Source of the DNA: Favolaschia claudopus
Taxonomy: Eukaryota; Basidiomycota; Agaricomycetes; Agaricales; Mycenaceae
Direction: 5' to 3'
NCBI GenBank assembly: GCA_037176885.1
Contig: JAWWNJ010000082.1
Location: 1,116,001 to 1,180,000, forward strand
Length of the DNA: 64,000 bases
How positions within the stretch are numbered: position 1 is the first letter of the stretch; each line of letters starts with the position of its first letter. The notes beneath the pieces were generated by a model. The model was not told where the DNA came from. It saw only the letters and a program-made list of their open reading frames with translations, and ran no database searches. This document shows positions 12,385-24,633 of the stretch, one piece after another. A program made the position numbers and the translations under genes.

Positions 12385-12891
12385 TAGGTTCGGAACAAGC
12401 CGCTTCCTCACACTCACATGACATTCACGTGCGGACACACGGAATTTGAGAAAGGGCTTGTGTCAAGATGTCAAAAAAGGGCAATGTCTTTGGCGCGCTC
12501 TTGTGCTTCAGCAAGGGTACCAATCACCTCCGACCAGTGGTGAATGTTGTAGCTAAGAGTCATCTCTGTGATTTCACAATTTTATTTCGACGAGAAATGC
12601 CCTTTTCATGACACTGTAAGCTGAACATTCTGAGGCTTGGAAACGCGTTTGACAGCGTGAATGATCTTGTAACAGCTCAACTGGCTTCAAAATATAGAAT
12701 TCGGTGTAAGTAAATGCAGCCGAGGTGTCTAGTAGCTCTCAGGCAGCCTTCTTTCAGCCGTTTGCAGCCCATTTCGAGGGTTCAGAAGGAATTCCTGCAA
12801 AAGACATTCGTTGTTTTGAGCAGTTTGGAGCAAGCCTCTCTTCGAGTGAAACCCGGCTTGTCCGGATCGGAGAGGGCTTGTTCCGAACCTA
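12385..12891. mobile_element. Non-autonomous TIR element (Mutator-like MITE?)
   Basis: Perfect 17-base terminal inverted repeats: TAGGTTCGGAACAAGCC at 12385-12401 and its reverse complement at 12875-12891. Both ends are flanked directly by ACGCAATAC (12376-12384 and 12892-12900), a perfect 9-bp target-site duplication. The 507-base interior has no transposase-like frame, so it would be moved by an enzyme encoded elsewhere. A 9-bp duplication is what Mutator-like elements usually make; the superfamily assignment is inferred only from that length. Confidence 0.8.
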
Positions 12892-14003
12892 ACGCAATAC
12901 ATAGATACGTTCTACTGTACTGTATATGTTTTTTCTAATCTCTCCCATTCGTACGTATACACAGCAACAACTACATCATACTACAGCAACAATCCAAGAA
13001 AAGAGCAGCGATGCGCTCCAGTCGTGGTAGATAGCTATGAACACCCACCGTGAGTTCGCCGCTCCACGCGAGGATAAGAAAAGCAAGAAAAAAAGAAAGA
13101 AGCAGAGAATCGGTGTTTGGATGGAATCAAAACAAAGAACGGCGGGGATGCTAGTGCTATATCTAACTGATAGATAGGCGGTGGGGGTGCATAGGTGGGG
13201 GAGGGGAAGTGGTACAGTAGAGTAAGTACAGTGAGTGAGTGGGTTTGGAAGTAAGTAAGGAGCGTGCGTGTGTTAATTTCAGTTCACGGAGAGGTCGTCA
13301 TGGAGAGGAGAGGAGAGGATGGGGAAGTGAGTCGGACACGGAAGGGCGGGGACGGAAGTGAATATCCAAGGGGCTAAGCAAAGAAGTACGAGGCAGAGAA
13401 GGCGGGGTAGCGAGAGAATCCAGTCCTATCAAAACGAGGCGAGACGAGGCAGTGTCGAAGATGCGCGCGAGACTTATCTGAGCTTCCTCGCCGAACGAAT
13501 TTCGAATCGTATCGTACGATGCGGGAAAGTCTCCGATATCGCTCCGTCGAGGCGTTTCAAATGGATGGATGGGATCAAGAAAGTGGGTGGACAACCGAGC
13601 CGGTCGCGCACGCGTCAGCGTCGGCATAGGAATAGGCGGAAGTAGGAAGAGGTGTAGGATACGATACGGGGTGGTGGAACAACAGACAAGAGCGAGAAAT
13701 TGAATGGAATAGATGGGAAGGAGAACGAGATCCAGAGCAAGGAAGGGTGGGGAGGCAGGCATACAGAACAGGACAGGACAGCGAGGGGTATCGCGCCCAC
13801 GGCTGCGAGTGAGCAAGCTATGGGCGGGGAAGCATACAGGCGGACGGAGACATAGATAGTGGCGCATGGGATGGGGTGTACAAGAAGGCGGGTGAAGAGA
13901 CATAGATAGATAGGCAGGCTGGCTGGCGCACAAGATAGAAACAGATTTCGAGGCGGAGGGTATCGATGATTGACGGGGTTCTTGCGAGAAGCTGACCGAC
14001 GCT
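12892..14003. other. gene-free 3' flank of the bHLH gene
   Basis: Purine-rich on the plus strand (many GGGAGAGG, GTAAGTAAG and GATAGATAG runs). Open minus-strand frames here continue from the bHLH gene region in other frames and have simple, Ser/Pro-rich composition. No gene supported. Confidence 0.45.
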
Positions 14004-16501
14004 TCAGAACCGCCCAGGCTGGTGCAGATACTGTCCCTGCGCCACCCCAACCGGCATCGACATCGACATTGACATCCTCGGCTGCCCCATCCCCATACCT
14101 GCGCCCATCGCCATGGACGACATCTGCTGTTGCATCTGCATCTGCTGCATTTGTATCCTCTGCACCATCATCTGTTGCTGTTGCTGCTGCTGCTGTTGCT
14201 GAACCTGCATCTGCATCTGCTGCGGGTGCTGCCATCCCATGCCCATCTGCGGATACGATGTCGGGGGGTACGACGCCGGCGCAGACGAAGGAGCCAACAA
14301 AAGCCCCTCCTCGCCGTCAAACCCAAGCCCAAGATCATACGCCGCACCCGCGCCAACGCCCATACCCATACCCACACCCAAACCCATCTGCCCATGCGCA
14401 TCGTACATCGACATTCCCATCTGCTGCTGCTGCATCGCCGCATACCCCTTCATCGGCATCGGCATCCCCAGACGCACGTCAGACACAGCGCCGCCGAGAG
14501 ACCCAGCGCTAGCAGGCGGCGTCGCCGGCCCCTCCCACCCGCTCCCGCTCCCCGAGCTCGCAGAAGACGGCGACCCAGGCGGCGCCGCGAACGCAAAGCG
14601 CTGCTGGTGGCTCGCAGCGGACGCGGGTGTAGGCGGCGTCTGCGGCGGCGCGTAGTCGAAGAAGCCTTGCGGCTGCTGGTGGTGGGGGTGCGCCGACACA
14701 GGCGAGTGCGCGAACGGGCCATGTCCTTGGGCATGCGCAGATCCTGGGCTCGGAATGCTGACACTGACAGAACTCGCACTGCGTGCACGCACGGGGCGCT
14801 GCTGCTGCTGCTGTTTCTTCCCTCCTTCCTTCGGTCCCTCAACATCCTTGACCTTAACCTTCTCACCCATCTCCTCCTCCTCCCCATCATCCTCTTCACC
14901 CTCCTCCCCCTCCTCGAGATCCCCCATATCCTCAAAATCAAGCTCTAAATCCTCCACCTCACCGCGCAGCACCATCTCGTGCGCGTCGGAGCGAACGGGC
15001 GCCTCGAGCTGAGGGACGCGGGCGCGAGCGCGCCATTCATTGATTTCCTGTCGAAAGAGAGGAGGTGTCAGCGTACAAAGATAGGAGTGAGAGGCAACGG
15101 AAAAAGAAAGACAGAAAGGGGCGCAACCAAGTCATCCTCGATCGCGTGCACAAAAAGGGGGAGGACACAAGACAGGGGGGATATGGCGCGTGAACGACAA
15201 CACCCTCGTTCGCGTGCGCCATCCTCGGCCCCCTAATCAGCCACCACGCCAAACGATCAGGACTAAGTTCGTCTCCTTTCCGAAATCAGCCAACCTCTCC
15301 AGCGATATCTATCCCTCCAGCCTTATCGCAATCGTTCATGAGTACACGTCGCCGCTCCACCCGGGTGTCAACCCAACCGCCACACCCGCGAAGCGAGATA
15401 AGGCGGACGTCCGACGTCGACACGAAGAACCCGTCAAACAAATGTCGATAGCGATATCGATTCCCCAATAAGAAAAAAAACACCAAACAGGCGAGAAACG
15501 AAACAGAATGCCGAAGGAACGGAAAGAGACAACGAAACCAACAACTCACCCTCCTCAACCCCTCCGTCTCCCTATCCAACGACCGCAGCGTCTGCGCAGC
15601 CAAAATACGGTGCCTGCGCGCAGCGGTGATAGTTGCGATGCTGTAGACGAGGGTCAGTGTGCGGAAGATGAATGAAACAAACACAGAAACCCACCTCGAA
15701 CCGACAATCGCAGCCTTACTCGGTCTTCGCAGCGCAGCGAGTGGGGGGAGTAGCGTCGCTAGGGTCTGTTGATTCGTAGAAAAAAAGTCGTCAGAAGGTT
15801 ATCAAAAGTTGGAACGGGGCAAAGTGAGAAGAAAAGAAACGAAAACAAAGACGCAGCGGGCATCGGTGACTCTCAGCGCACGCCAATTCAACCCAACCCC
15901 CAGCCGCGATAGGTCGACCGACGACGTCATCGCTAGATCCTTCCGCCGTGCGAGCGAACCAACGTTGATTCGTCCGAACGAACAAACAACGAGAACAAGG
16001 CAGCCGTCAAAGTTCTCTGAATCTTGGGCAACCCAGCCACGAAGATATCGAACCGACGACTCCACGTCAAACCGCTACCCCGCCCGCTCGCACCTGGCGA
16101 AACGAACGAACGAAAAACGAGCGAACGACACCGTGATTTCAAGGGAAGTAGGAATCGGAATCAACGAAACCTCCCCACCGAAACGAAACCGAACGCAACC
16201 AAAACCAAGAACCAAAGAAACCGAAAACAAAACGCACCATGAACCTCCCATTCAACGTCTCCCTCCGCATCCTCTCGACGGCATTATGGGTCGCACGGCG
16301 CTCGGCGGTGTTGGCACGGCGCGTTGCGCGGCGTTTCGGTTGGGTGGGTGCGGGTGCTTGGGGTTTGTCTTCAGCGGCGGTGGTGTCGTCGGCAGGAGAA
16401 GCGGAAGCGGGGGAAACAGAAGCGGAAACAGACGCCGGCTTCTCGTCAGCTGCGGCGGTGTTCGTGGTGGTGGAGACGGCGGTGTTGATTGTGATAGCCA
16501 T
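14004..16501 (-). CDS. bHLH transcription factor with Gln/Met-rich C-terminus
   Basis: Four exons in phase: 16501-16238, 15765-15695, 15640-15550, 15047-14004; 489 residues. Residues 1-65 are low-complexity Ala/Ser/Pro. Then comes the basic region and helix 1, RRATHNAVERMRRETLNGRF, a short loop (TLLPPLAALRRPSKAAIVGS) and helix 2 (SIATITAARRHRILAAQTLR), continuing into a helical stretch EINEWRARARVPQLEAP. The His-Asn-x-x-Glu-Arg-x-Arg-Arg pattern predicts E-box binding as a dimer. The rest is disordered: an acidic patch, Ala/Pro/Gly-rich segments, a polyglutamine run and Met/Gly repeats typical of activation regions. The first intron is long (16237-15766), unusual here. Target genes unknown. 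Confidence 0.88.
14171..14202. repeat. CAG/CAA microsatellite coding polyglutamine
   Basis: On the minus strand this CAG/CAA run encodes about ten consecutive Gln in the bHLH C-terminus. It is a likely site of length variation. Confidence 0.8.
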
Positions 16502-17740
16502 CGTTGTACGTCAAGAAAAAATCAAAGCAAAGTAAAAACACAGGTGGTGGTGGTGAAGGGAGTTGTAGAAGGTCGGTTCGGTAAGCGTGTCGGGTTGTGA
16601 GGTGTGATGCGGGTGGAAGTCGGATATTCGTAGAGTATGAAGAGAGACAAGACAAGACGATCGCGATCCGAGAGGTTCAGCGGCTCGTCTGCCTAGGCAA
16701 GTTTATGTTCTGGGGCGGGGCGGGGCGGAAGGGTGATGAATACGAGTGTCTGGTCCGGTTATTGTTGTTGTGAAGCCGTGGGGTTATTGCAGAAGCAGCG
16801 AGCAGGGCTCAAGCGTACTTGTATCCGGCGGGGGGAGTAGGTGGAATGGGCGGAAAGTATGAGAGCCGAAAAGGGTCGCGAGATCTGTGGGGGGGCGGCG
16901 TCGTCAGCATCGTCGTCGGGGCCTTACGCGTTGGCGATAAGCAAGCCAGAGATAATACGCACTCCAAGCGGGATCCTTTAGCAGGCGGGGGGTTGCGGTG
17001 GGGAGAGCGGGGCGGGGGGCGGGGCGGGGGGACCGGAGGGGACGTTCAGACAACTCGCATGGGGTGAGGGAGAAAGAGAAAAGAAATCTGAGAGAAAGAG
17101 GAGAACACGCCAGAAATGCCCCCGCCCGCTTCCCACGCCCGGATATTCCCGTACCTTCGTATTAGCCTTACGGGGCTAGTTGTCCCCGTGTTTTACGTGG
17201 TCATAATTAGCGATGGAATTCAAATTCGGGAGCGGACGAATCGGGGATGTGCCTCGTTCCTGATTTACTTACTTACTTCTTCTTCTTCACTCGTCTCTGC
17301 TGCGACGTTGAGGACAGCGACGACGAGGGCGGCGCCGGGCTACAACTTCGACTCAACCAGACAAACTCGTTTTCTTACCTCGGCCTGCTAACCCCGCTGC
17401 TATGACTCACCCCAAACTCTATCCTGATTCCTGTGCATCGACTACGTAGCCTCCGGCTTCCGGTCTTTTCAATCCCGGGTCCACCTCGCCTCACCTCATC
17501 CCTTCCTGAGGTTTGAACAGTGAACTCGACAACGCAACAGTGCCTGCCAGCGATTCCATCGACGATCCACCGACAAACCTGCGCCTCTCCAATCACTGTC
17601 TATTCTCTGCTAGTTAGGATACCGGGGAAGACTTGGCCTCCGTTCACATCGCGGATCGCAAAATCGAATGCTGATTGGGCAGGTTCCCTGGTGGGTTTTC
17701 AATCTCCGTTGAATACCTACTTGCTCTTCTCCCCGAGTAC
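16502..17740. other. promoter side of the bHLH gene; GC-box-like runs
   Basis: Contains several G-rich runs on the plus strand (GGGGCGGGGCGGGGCGG near 16712-16728, and 16985-17035). No supported gene. The right end meets the 3' end of the CpG-poor NLR-like copy. Confidence 0.45.
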
Positions 17741-17848
17741 AATTTCAACAAAATAAAGTGCTCACTCAGTGTTCAAATTCAGCAATCTGCTTAGGAAAGC
17801 CAAGTCAACCATCCAACAAAACCCTTATATATTTCAGGTCAAGATACT

Positions 17849-20800
17849 TCACAATCCACCCAGCCGCTCATTCACCGCATCAACCTCCTTCATCTGCAAA
17901 CTACGCACAAACAACGGACAAGCCTCCTTCCACATACTCTCTGCCTGCTTATAATCCCCTCGCCCAAACATGATATCTCCAATCCCAATCATACACCTAG
18001 CCCTGAGCAAGTGTATATCAATTTGAGTTCCTCCCTCAAATGCAACCTGAAAAAGAGAAAGTGCACTCTCATCGTCTGCCAATTGAACAAAGGCATCTGC
18101 AAGACGCTGAAGGGCATTCAAAGTGCCAACAACATCATCCATCTTCCTAACAAATGCAAATGAAACTACAGCCCAGTTGAATGTCTCAGTCACATTATAC
18201 AACTTGTGCCTTGAATCACTAATTGCTGCTAAACATAGACTGTGAATATCTGGACGATATTCCGGGCTTTCCGCTAAACAACAGAGAAATCTTGAACGAG
18301 CGTCATCAATGTTTCCTTCAAGGAGGTCCAACAGTCCGCTCATGAGCAGAAACACGGAAATAACAGTCTTGTCATTATCCAGAGCTTTATACACTCTTTC
18401 CGATTTATTGAGATTTTCCTGGATATTTTCTACCGGACCCCCTGTAACAAGGTCGGTGTGGGCAAGGCTAATCAAAGCATTTGCATAAAATGGCCCAGAG
18501 GATATAAGAGATATCATCTCCTGATAGAGCTGCCCAGCCTCCAAGTACTCGCTTTTATTGAAATGTACCTCAGCCCGTACATTGAGGATTTCCAGATATC
18601 GGTCAGATTTCTGCATTCCAAACACAGTGAGGATCTCATTTGCCTCTATGCATAGCCGCAGCGTTTGTGGCAAATTTCCCAATTGGAGTTGAACCCAAGC
18701 TTCTGAGACAAGCAAGTCACATTGAGAAAGGTTTATCGTTGACCCAATCTTGGCCAGACAGTTGTAAGCCATGTTGACCACTTTGAGCTGTCTGTTACGA
18801 TCTCCCCACATTTCAGCTACAATGATTTCTGTATCGAAGCATAAAAGCTGAAGCTCTGTGTTGTCTGTTTGCTCTACCAAGTCCAAGGCCAGTTTGTTGT
18901 ACTCTGTTGCTTTTTGGCGATCAATAGAGTTTGATTTAATATAATATCATGCAACGGTGTTGTAGAATGTAGCAACTATGGTAAGGGATGAGTCAAAGAC
19001 AGGAAACTTGCTGGAGTATACTCGAAGCTCACCTTGATCAATAGGGTATGTATTTCCAGCCTTGAAATATTCTAGACCTTCCTGGATCCAAACCTTTGGA
19101 TTCTCACCAAGCCAGAATTTAGGGTTGCAAAGCAATCTACGTCCATACTTCAAGCGCAACTCCACATCCTCCGTGATTTTCACAAGATGTGGAAGCCTCT
19201 GGACAAGAAGTGTAGACCCTTGCATCATAATTTCAGAAAAAATGTCAAGGACTGTAATGCTGGTTCCAATAGCCACCAATGTTGACTTGTTCTCTGTTAT
19301 CATGCCTTCAAGCAAGAGGCTATTAACATTGCCCAAGTTCCCTACCAATTCTGTGATAACTGCCCGATTGCCAGCAAACAGTTGTCTTCTAGTCGAAAGC
19401 CAGACATCAAGCAAGTCCTGGAAGTATACCCGTAGTGAGGCTGCAAGAACCTGTGATGGTGGATGGACTCGATGAATGAATTCACGGATAGGGCTCAAGG
19501 CTCTGAGGCGCCCTTCAGGGTCTCTGTATGCAAGGGACATGCGAAGCAGGAAAGATTGACATTGGCCCATATTTGGAATGCTGACTTTGCTAGCCTGAAG
19601 ATCTTTGTCTTTGATTCCATCTGGTAATAGAGATAGAAGTGAAAGTAAATCCTGAGCTGATGGAAAGGATTTGAATTGAGGAGTATGGATAGACAGGGTG
19701 ATAGACTTTTCGAGACTTGACCCTTTGTCATGTCCAAGAGAAAGCAAGGTGAAGTTTTCAATCTGCCAGCGCTCCAAGGTGGTGGCATAGCCCTCGAAAG
19801 AAGCCACATTTGCCAGTAAGGTGATAGCCAAAGGATGATTGTCGGATAGGTCCAGCAATTGATCCAATGCAGACTCTTCTCCAATTTCTGATTCATCAGC
19901 AATGTCAAGAAATATTTGACGTGAAGCTGTAGAAGAAAGTGGCTCTAGAGGCAAAAGAAATGGTCGACTCCACTTCACTTTTGCTGGTCGCTCTGTGCCT
20001 CGCATGGTCACCTGCAGTGTTTTGGTTAGGACAGAAAAACAGAAAGACATAAAAGTTCTGACCAGCAAACCAACACCTGGAATATCAGCCAATGAAGACA
20101 AAAGTTCCTCAACTTCCCCTCTGGACTCTGGTACTTCCCAAGGTGTCTCCAGATTGTCCAGAACAATTAGACTTGAATTACATTGCTGAAGGTGCCGGAT
20201 GACCATTCTCTGTAGCTGCCTTGAGGGCTCAAGCTGTAGATGTAGGCCGAGAGTTGTAATCATTTCTGAGCAAGTGCTAGATGACTCGCATGAAATGAAA
20301 TGTTGATTCTTGTATTTCTCTAGAATAGCAGGGAAATGCAGCAAGGCCATGGCCAGAGTAGTCTTTCCAATACCACCAGGGCCCAATATCACAGCTCTTG
20401 GATTGTCAGAAAGAAGAGCTGACACAAGCAAGTTGAATTCAGCCTCCCGTCCATGGAAAAGCTTTGGGGATGCAGGCAGCAGAGAAATAGAGCCTGAGCT
20501 GTAAACACTTTGCTTAATACTCATCAGATCAATGACTGAATGCCCTTACCTTGTGTTAAGCGAGCTGTGCTTTGCCTGGTTAATATTAGGTATGTTTCAA
20601 TGAGGTTTGAGTATTGAAGACTGCATGCGCACCAGAGATTTATCATCAAATGAAATACTTTGAGCTGTGATGAGTTCCAGCATTGCTTGGTGCCGGGTTT
20701 CCAAATCGACATGAAATTGAACAAGGTCAGTTGTAGCTTCAACTATGGTTTCCACCTTTCAAAGGATGAATTTAATCTTTGCCCGCAACAGCTGAGAATC

Positions 20801-21327
20801 ACCTTGAAAGCCTCGAATGCTGTCTGTAGCCCCTTTTCACAGATATTCAACTGGGAACTGAGTTCATTCTGTCGGAAAAATCTCCGCAACGGTCCTATAT
20901 CATTCTGTGCTTCTAAACACAGTTGGAACTTCTCCAGGATACTGTTCAAACAAAGTTTATTCAACGTAGATGATGGTTTTGTGAGTGGTTACCTGGCAAA
21001 CTGAGCAATCTCATGAATCATTTTGGGAGCTAGAACCAACTCGGTGCCAACACAGAGAGCTGTGAGAGCACATAATGATTGGTGAATTTGTTCCACGATA
21101 TGGGTGCAGCGTTCCTTGTGCATGCGGGTGTTCTCGTTGAAGATTCAGTTGGGAACATGCAAACAGTCTCTGAACTCAGTGCTCACCTCCACCATCGGGA
21201 TGATTGCTGAAACAAGCTCACATGCCCTGGAGAGAAATGGTATCTCCGTGGCCAATGCTATTCCACGAAGGGCATTTGCTGCAATTGAAGTGTATTCCAG
21301 GCTGTGAGCTATGTTGCGAGTGGGCAT
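17849..21327 (-). pseudogene. Second NLR-like gene: CpG-depleted paralog with an in-frame TGA
   Basis: Exons on the minus strand: 21327-21187, 21132-20993, 20941-20803, 20755-20633, 20575-20550, 20498-20063, 20011-19033, 18975-17849. Lengths 141, 140, 139, 123, 26, 436, 979, 1127 compare with 141, 140, 139, 120, 26, 436, 976, 1142 in the plus-strand copy. Same domains: helical N-terminus, GREAEF, Walker A GPGGIGKTT, Walker B SLIVLDNLETPW, TMRGTERP, DNHPLAI, TPR-like tail. Nine codons into the last exon a TGA (18949-18947) sits where the other copy has Ala, inside a gapless alignment. An alternative acceptor giving exon start 18903 keeps frame and skips the TGA with about 24 residues lost, so a working protein is not excluded. 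CpG is very rare compared with the rest of the window. Confidence 0.82.
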
Positions 21328-22951
21328 GAGGGAAGGGAAGCTGTGAAGATGTTATGAGTTGACAGTTTATATGTTTTGTCTGACAGAGCAGCTGACCTCG
21401 GGCTTTTCGAAGTAATATAATGTGAATTAGACCGCGCGGGTGATTGTCAAATTGATTCTTGAAACAGTCCGGTCTCTTGGTTTCGCGGGCTAAATCGACA
21501 TATCAGCCCAGGAAGTCCGAAGACAGCCTATTGAATGTGCATACCAGGAAAGATAGCTAGTACGGCTGTGTCAGTCAGACATTTCAATTGGTGAGATAAG
21601 AATAAGAATACATCGACAGCGCCGAAGAAGCCAGAACGATCCATATCCTAATGTATCAGAAATAAATACATAGGTGGTAGAAAGTGATGAAAAACTGTAA
21701 GCCAGTACGCAATTGATCTGAAAAGACATCGACTCAGTTGGTGGAGAGCCGTATCACCATCGACTTTGAAATCAAGAACCGTGGCGCCTTCGTGCTCAGT
21801 GCCCTCTATTCACCGCTGATATCTCCAATCCTACGGACAACAAAGAGCAGGTTGCCTCACCGAATGAACGCAGACACGATACATGGATGACGAGTGCGGG
21901 GGACGAAACACGGCGCTGGAGAGAGTGATTTAGACTGTAGGATAGATTAGACTCATGTGAATTAGAGACGGCAAAAGAATTCGAATATTGACAAATACTG
22001 CGCACTCCTCGTCCGCTCTCCTACCCCACGCTTCAATCACGGAAGGTCGTCTACAGAGCCGGTCGACTAAGCCAGCACTTGCGACAAACCAGCCACAACG
22101 CCGGGTGACTCAGAACTTATGCTCGGCGCTCGCGCTCGTTATCGTGGAAGAACGGCACGGTCTCAATCCGGGTGCCGAGCAATTCAAAGTCCTCTGGATA
22201 CTGGAAACCAAGATGATAGACGGAGCGAGCAGCAGGAGGTATGTAACTTACTTAGTAGTAGCATACCAGGCCTAGACGCGCGCATCCAGTCTGCATTATA
22301 ATATCGAAGGTTGGCAGAGGTTCAGCATCGTGACGGTGCGGGAAGAGTATTTACTTAGTCTGAGTAGATGCCCGCACGCGACATGAAAACAATCGCATTT
22401 CAACGCGTTCCTGAGTCTCCGTTTTGACCGTCCTGCCTCTTCACTGAGCGTCAGTTTGAAGTTGACATTTCTCCCTAGGCTTCTCGCTGGCTCAAGGCCA
22501 CTCAAGTGTTCTGTGCGACGCTCATATCATCGAGTTCAATAGTTGAATCGCTCACAAACTCAATCCGCCCCATATCCTGACCCGACTGATCTCTTGTCGG
22601 CGCACGTCCACTTGTAAATTTCCCCACTAGCTCCTGATTTGGATTTCGCGCTTCGTATCATCTTCTCCTTTGGGCTATACGCGGAATTCAAAGAGCCAGA
22701 TGAAACTTGAGAATCTCCCTTCGTCGAGGCGGGAGCGACGCCAGACTGCGGTGGACAGCGAGCTATGGAATGTAGCAAACAGAATCGGGCGTTCAGGGCA
22801 ACTGATTCATTGTAGCGGAGGTTCGTTGTAGCGGAGGTTCGGTCGAAGAAATGACAGACAATTGCATTCAAGGCGGTCGTCCCGCTAATAATGATAAATA
22901 TTTCCAAAATATCAATAAATACCGATGTTCACGATACAAAAAATGCAACAA
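21328..22951. other. gene-free spacer with a small tandem repeat
   Basis: No coding signal recognised. Holds a tandem pair of the 16-mer TTGTAGCGGAGGTTCG at 22810-22841. CpG frequency returns to the window's normal level from about 21390 on. Confidence 0.45.
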
Positions 22952-24140
22952 CTAGCCCAAGACAACCCACTGAGATTCCGCTTTTTTGTATTTCCATAAC
23001 TGACCATCTGGGAACAACACGTCAGCGACACATATCACAAAAAAGAAAGAAAGAAACGCACGAAACTTGACGACGCTGACGGCTTTACACGCCGCCGCCC
23101 ATTTCAACACCACCTCCCGATCCTCGGGGGAGCTCTCCCCGGCACGGTGAAGGTCGAGCGTACGCAAGCAGTGCAGCGCCTTCAGGATGTTTTCGACATT
23201 CCCTACTTCGGCCTATACAAATAAAGTCAAGTCGACAACCCCAGAACCGAAGAACGAACACCATACCTCAGAGAGCGTCGTACTCCTCACAAACGCCAAT
23301 GACTTGACATGCTGGAACCTCCACGCGACCGCAGCGAGCAACGACCACTCAAGATGCTGCCGGCACCCGAAGCTCCGTACAATGACAGACGCCGCGCTAT
23401 GGATGTTGGCCAACTTGTCCGGCATCACGTCGGCGCGGACGTCGAAGCGCCTTGCAAGTAGCGTGAGGTACTGCAGGTGATTCTTGCGAAGGTCGAACGC
23501 GGGGACGGCTGAGAGGAAGGCGGTGAGGTCGGTGAGCCTGGGGAGGCGGATGCGCCCGGGGAAGGCGGCGCGGGTGCGGGTGTCGATGCGCAGGGTGCGG
23601 ATGGTGCGGTGGCGGTTGAGGAAGGTGCGCAGGGCGCCCATGGGCGGGCGGATGACGGTGAATTCGAAGTTGGTTAGGTGGGGGAAGGCAGCGTGTTCGA
23701 GGAGGATGGTGAAGTCAACGGCTTTGCTGACGAGTCTGAGGGAGTGGAGGTGGGACATGCGGAGGAGAAGGGTGGAGATTTCTTTGACGAGAGGTGCGGG
23801 GGAGCCACTTTCGCCGCGGTGAGTGATTGAAGCAGCGAGGGATACTGAGCACTCACTCCACATCCACTGTTTTCAGTACAAACATCCTAACCCTAGAGGC
23901 CAGTTCCAATTGCGGAGACTCGTCAATGCTTTTCTTAAACAGTTCAAGGCGCGAGCTGGTTGTGAGGGTTACAGAGCGATACAGTAAAGGCGTCCCAATG
24001 TTCCTCAGCAATTGCGAAGTCTGACAGAGGGTGGCAAGGTCGGCTGGCGATAGGCATTGCATGACAAGGGCGAGAACTTCATTTGGAAACCAGCGGATGA
24101 TACACCTCGCATACCTGGAGGCACTGCGAGTCAGTACCAT
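22952..24140 (-). CDS. F-box-like protein
   Basis: Four exons in phase: 24140-23857, 23807-23267, 23212-23062, 23007-22952; 343 residues. The N-terminal F-box reads FPNEVLALVMQCLSPADLATLCQTS, followed by the usual TPLLYRSVTL block. The remainder has leucine-rich spacing (LHSLRLVSKAVDF, HLTNFEFTVI, IRTLRID, LRTLDLHRAG) and ends in a typical DGQLWKYK tail. It is predicted to be an SCF substrate receptor; substrate unknown. The start ATG is a choice: upstream sequence stays open to 24257 and the first intron could begin earlier. Confidence 0.75.
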
Positions 24141-24633
24141 CCAGACCAGAATTCTGAGTCGGAGATGAAGAGGAAGAAAGCAAGTGTCACAACAATGTGA
24201 CCGTCGATCTTGATGTGACCGGACCGGAAAATGCCGCTGCCTGTTGGTTTTGTCCACTTCAACTTCGCTTGCTGATCACTTGCCAGAAGTCAGTGAAAGC
24301 AAGCAGCACGGCGAGCGACGTTCTCTATTGCGGGATGGTGTGCAGCTCATTGGGATGCAGCAATCTATCTCTCGCACAAGTTGAAACCGGAACGTTGAAC
24401 TTTCAAGACTTCTGACTCACCGAAGAGCCAACGGAAATCAAGTTGTAGCAACTGGGCGTCTCGTTAGAACTCACCGAGGACCCATTTGCATCTCCACAGT
24501 AAATTTCATTAGTTATCCGAATAGTAGAATACATGCAGTACAAAATCCAACCATCTAGTTTCCTACGGTCGTTCTTATTCGTCTCTCTGACAAATTTCAA
24601 TCCCATCGCTCGAGTTAGCTTCAGATTCGTGGC

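Noticed and set aside
14130..14948. Long plus-strand frame antisense to the bHLH gene
   Set aside because: It is a Leu/His/Arg-rich shadow of the repetitive Gln/Met coding region on the other strand.
17740..21390. The CpG-poor NLR-like region as a transposon with its own inverted ends
   Set aside because: I looked at both edges for inverted repeats or a target duplication and found none.
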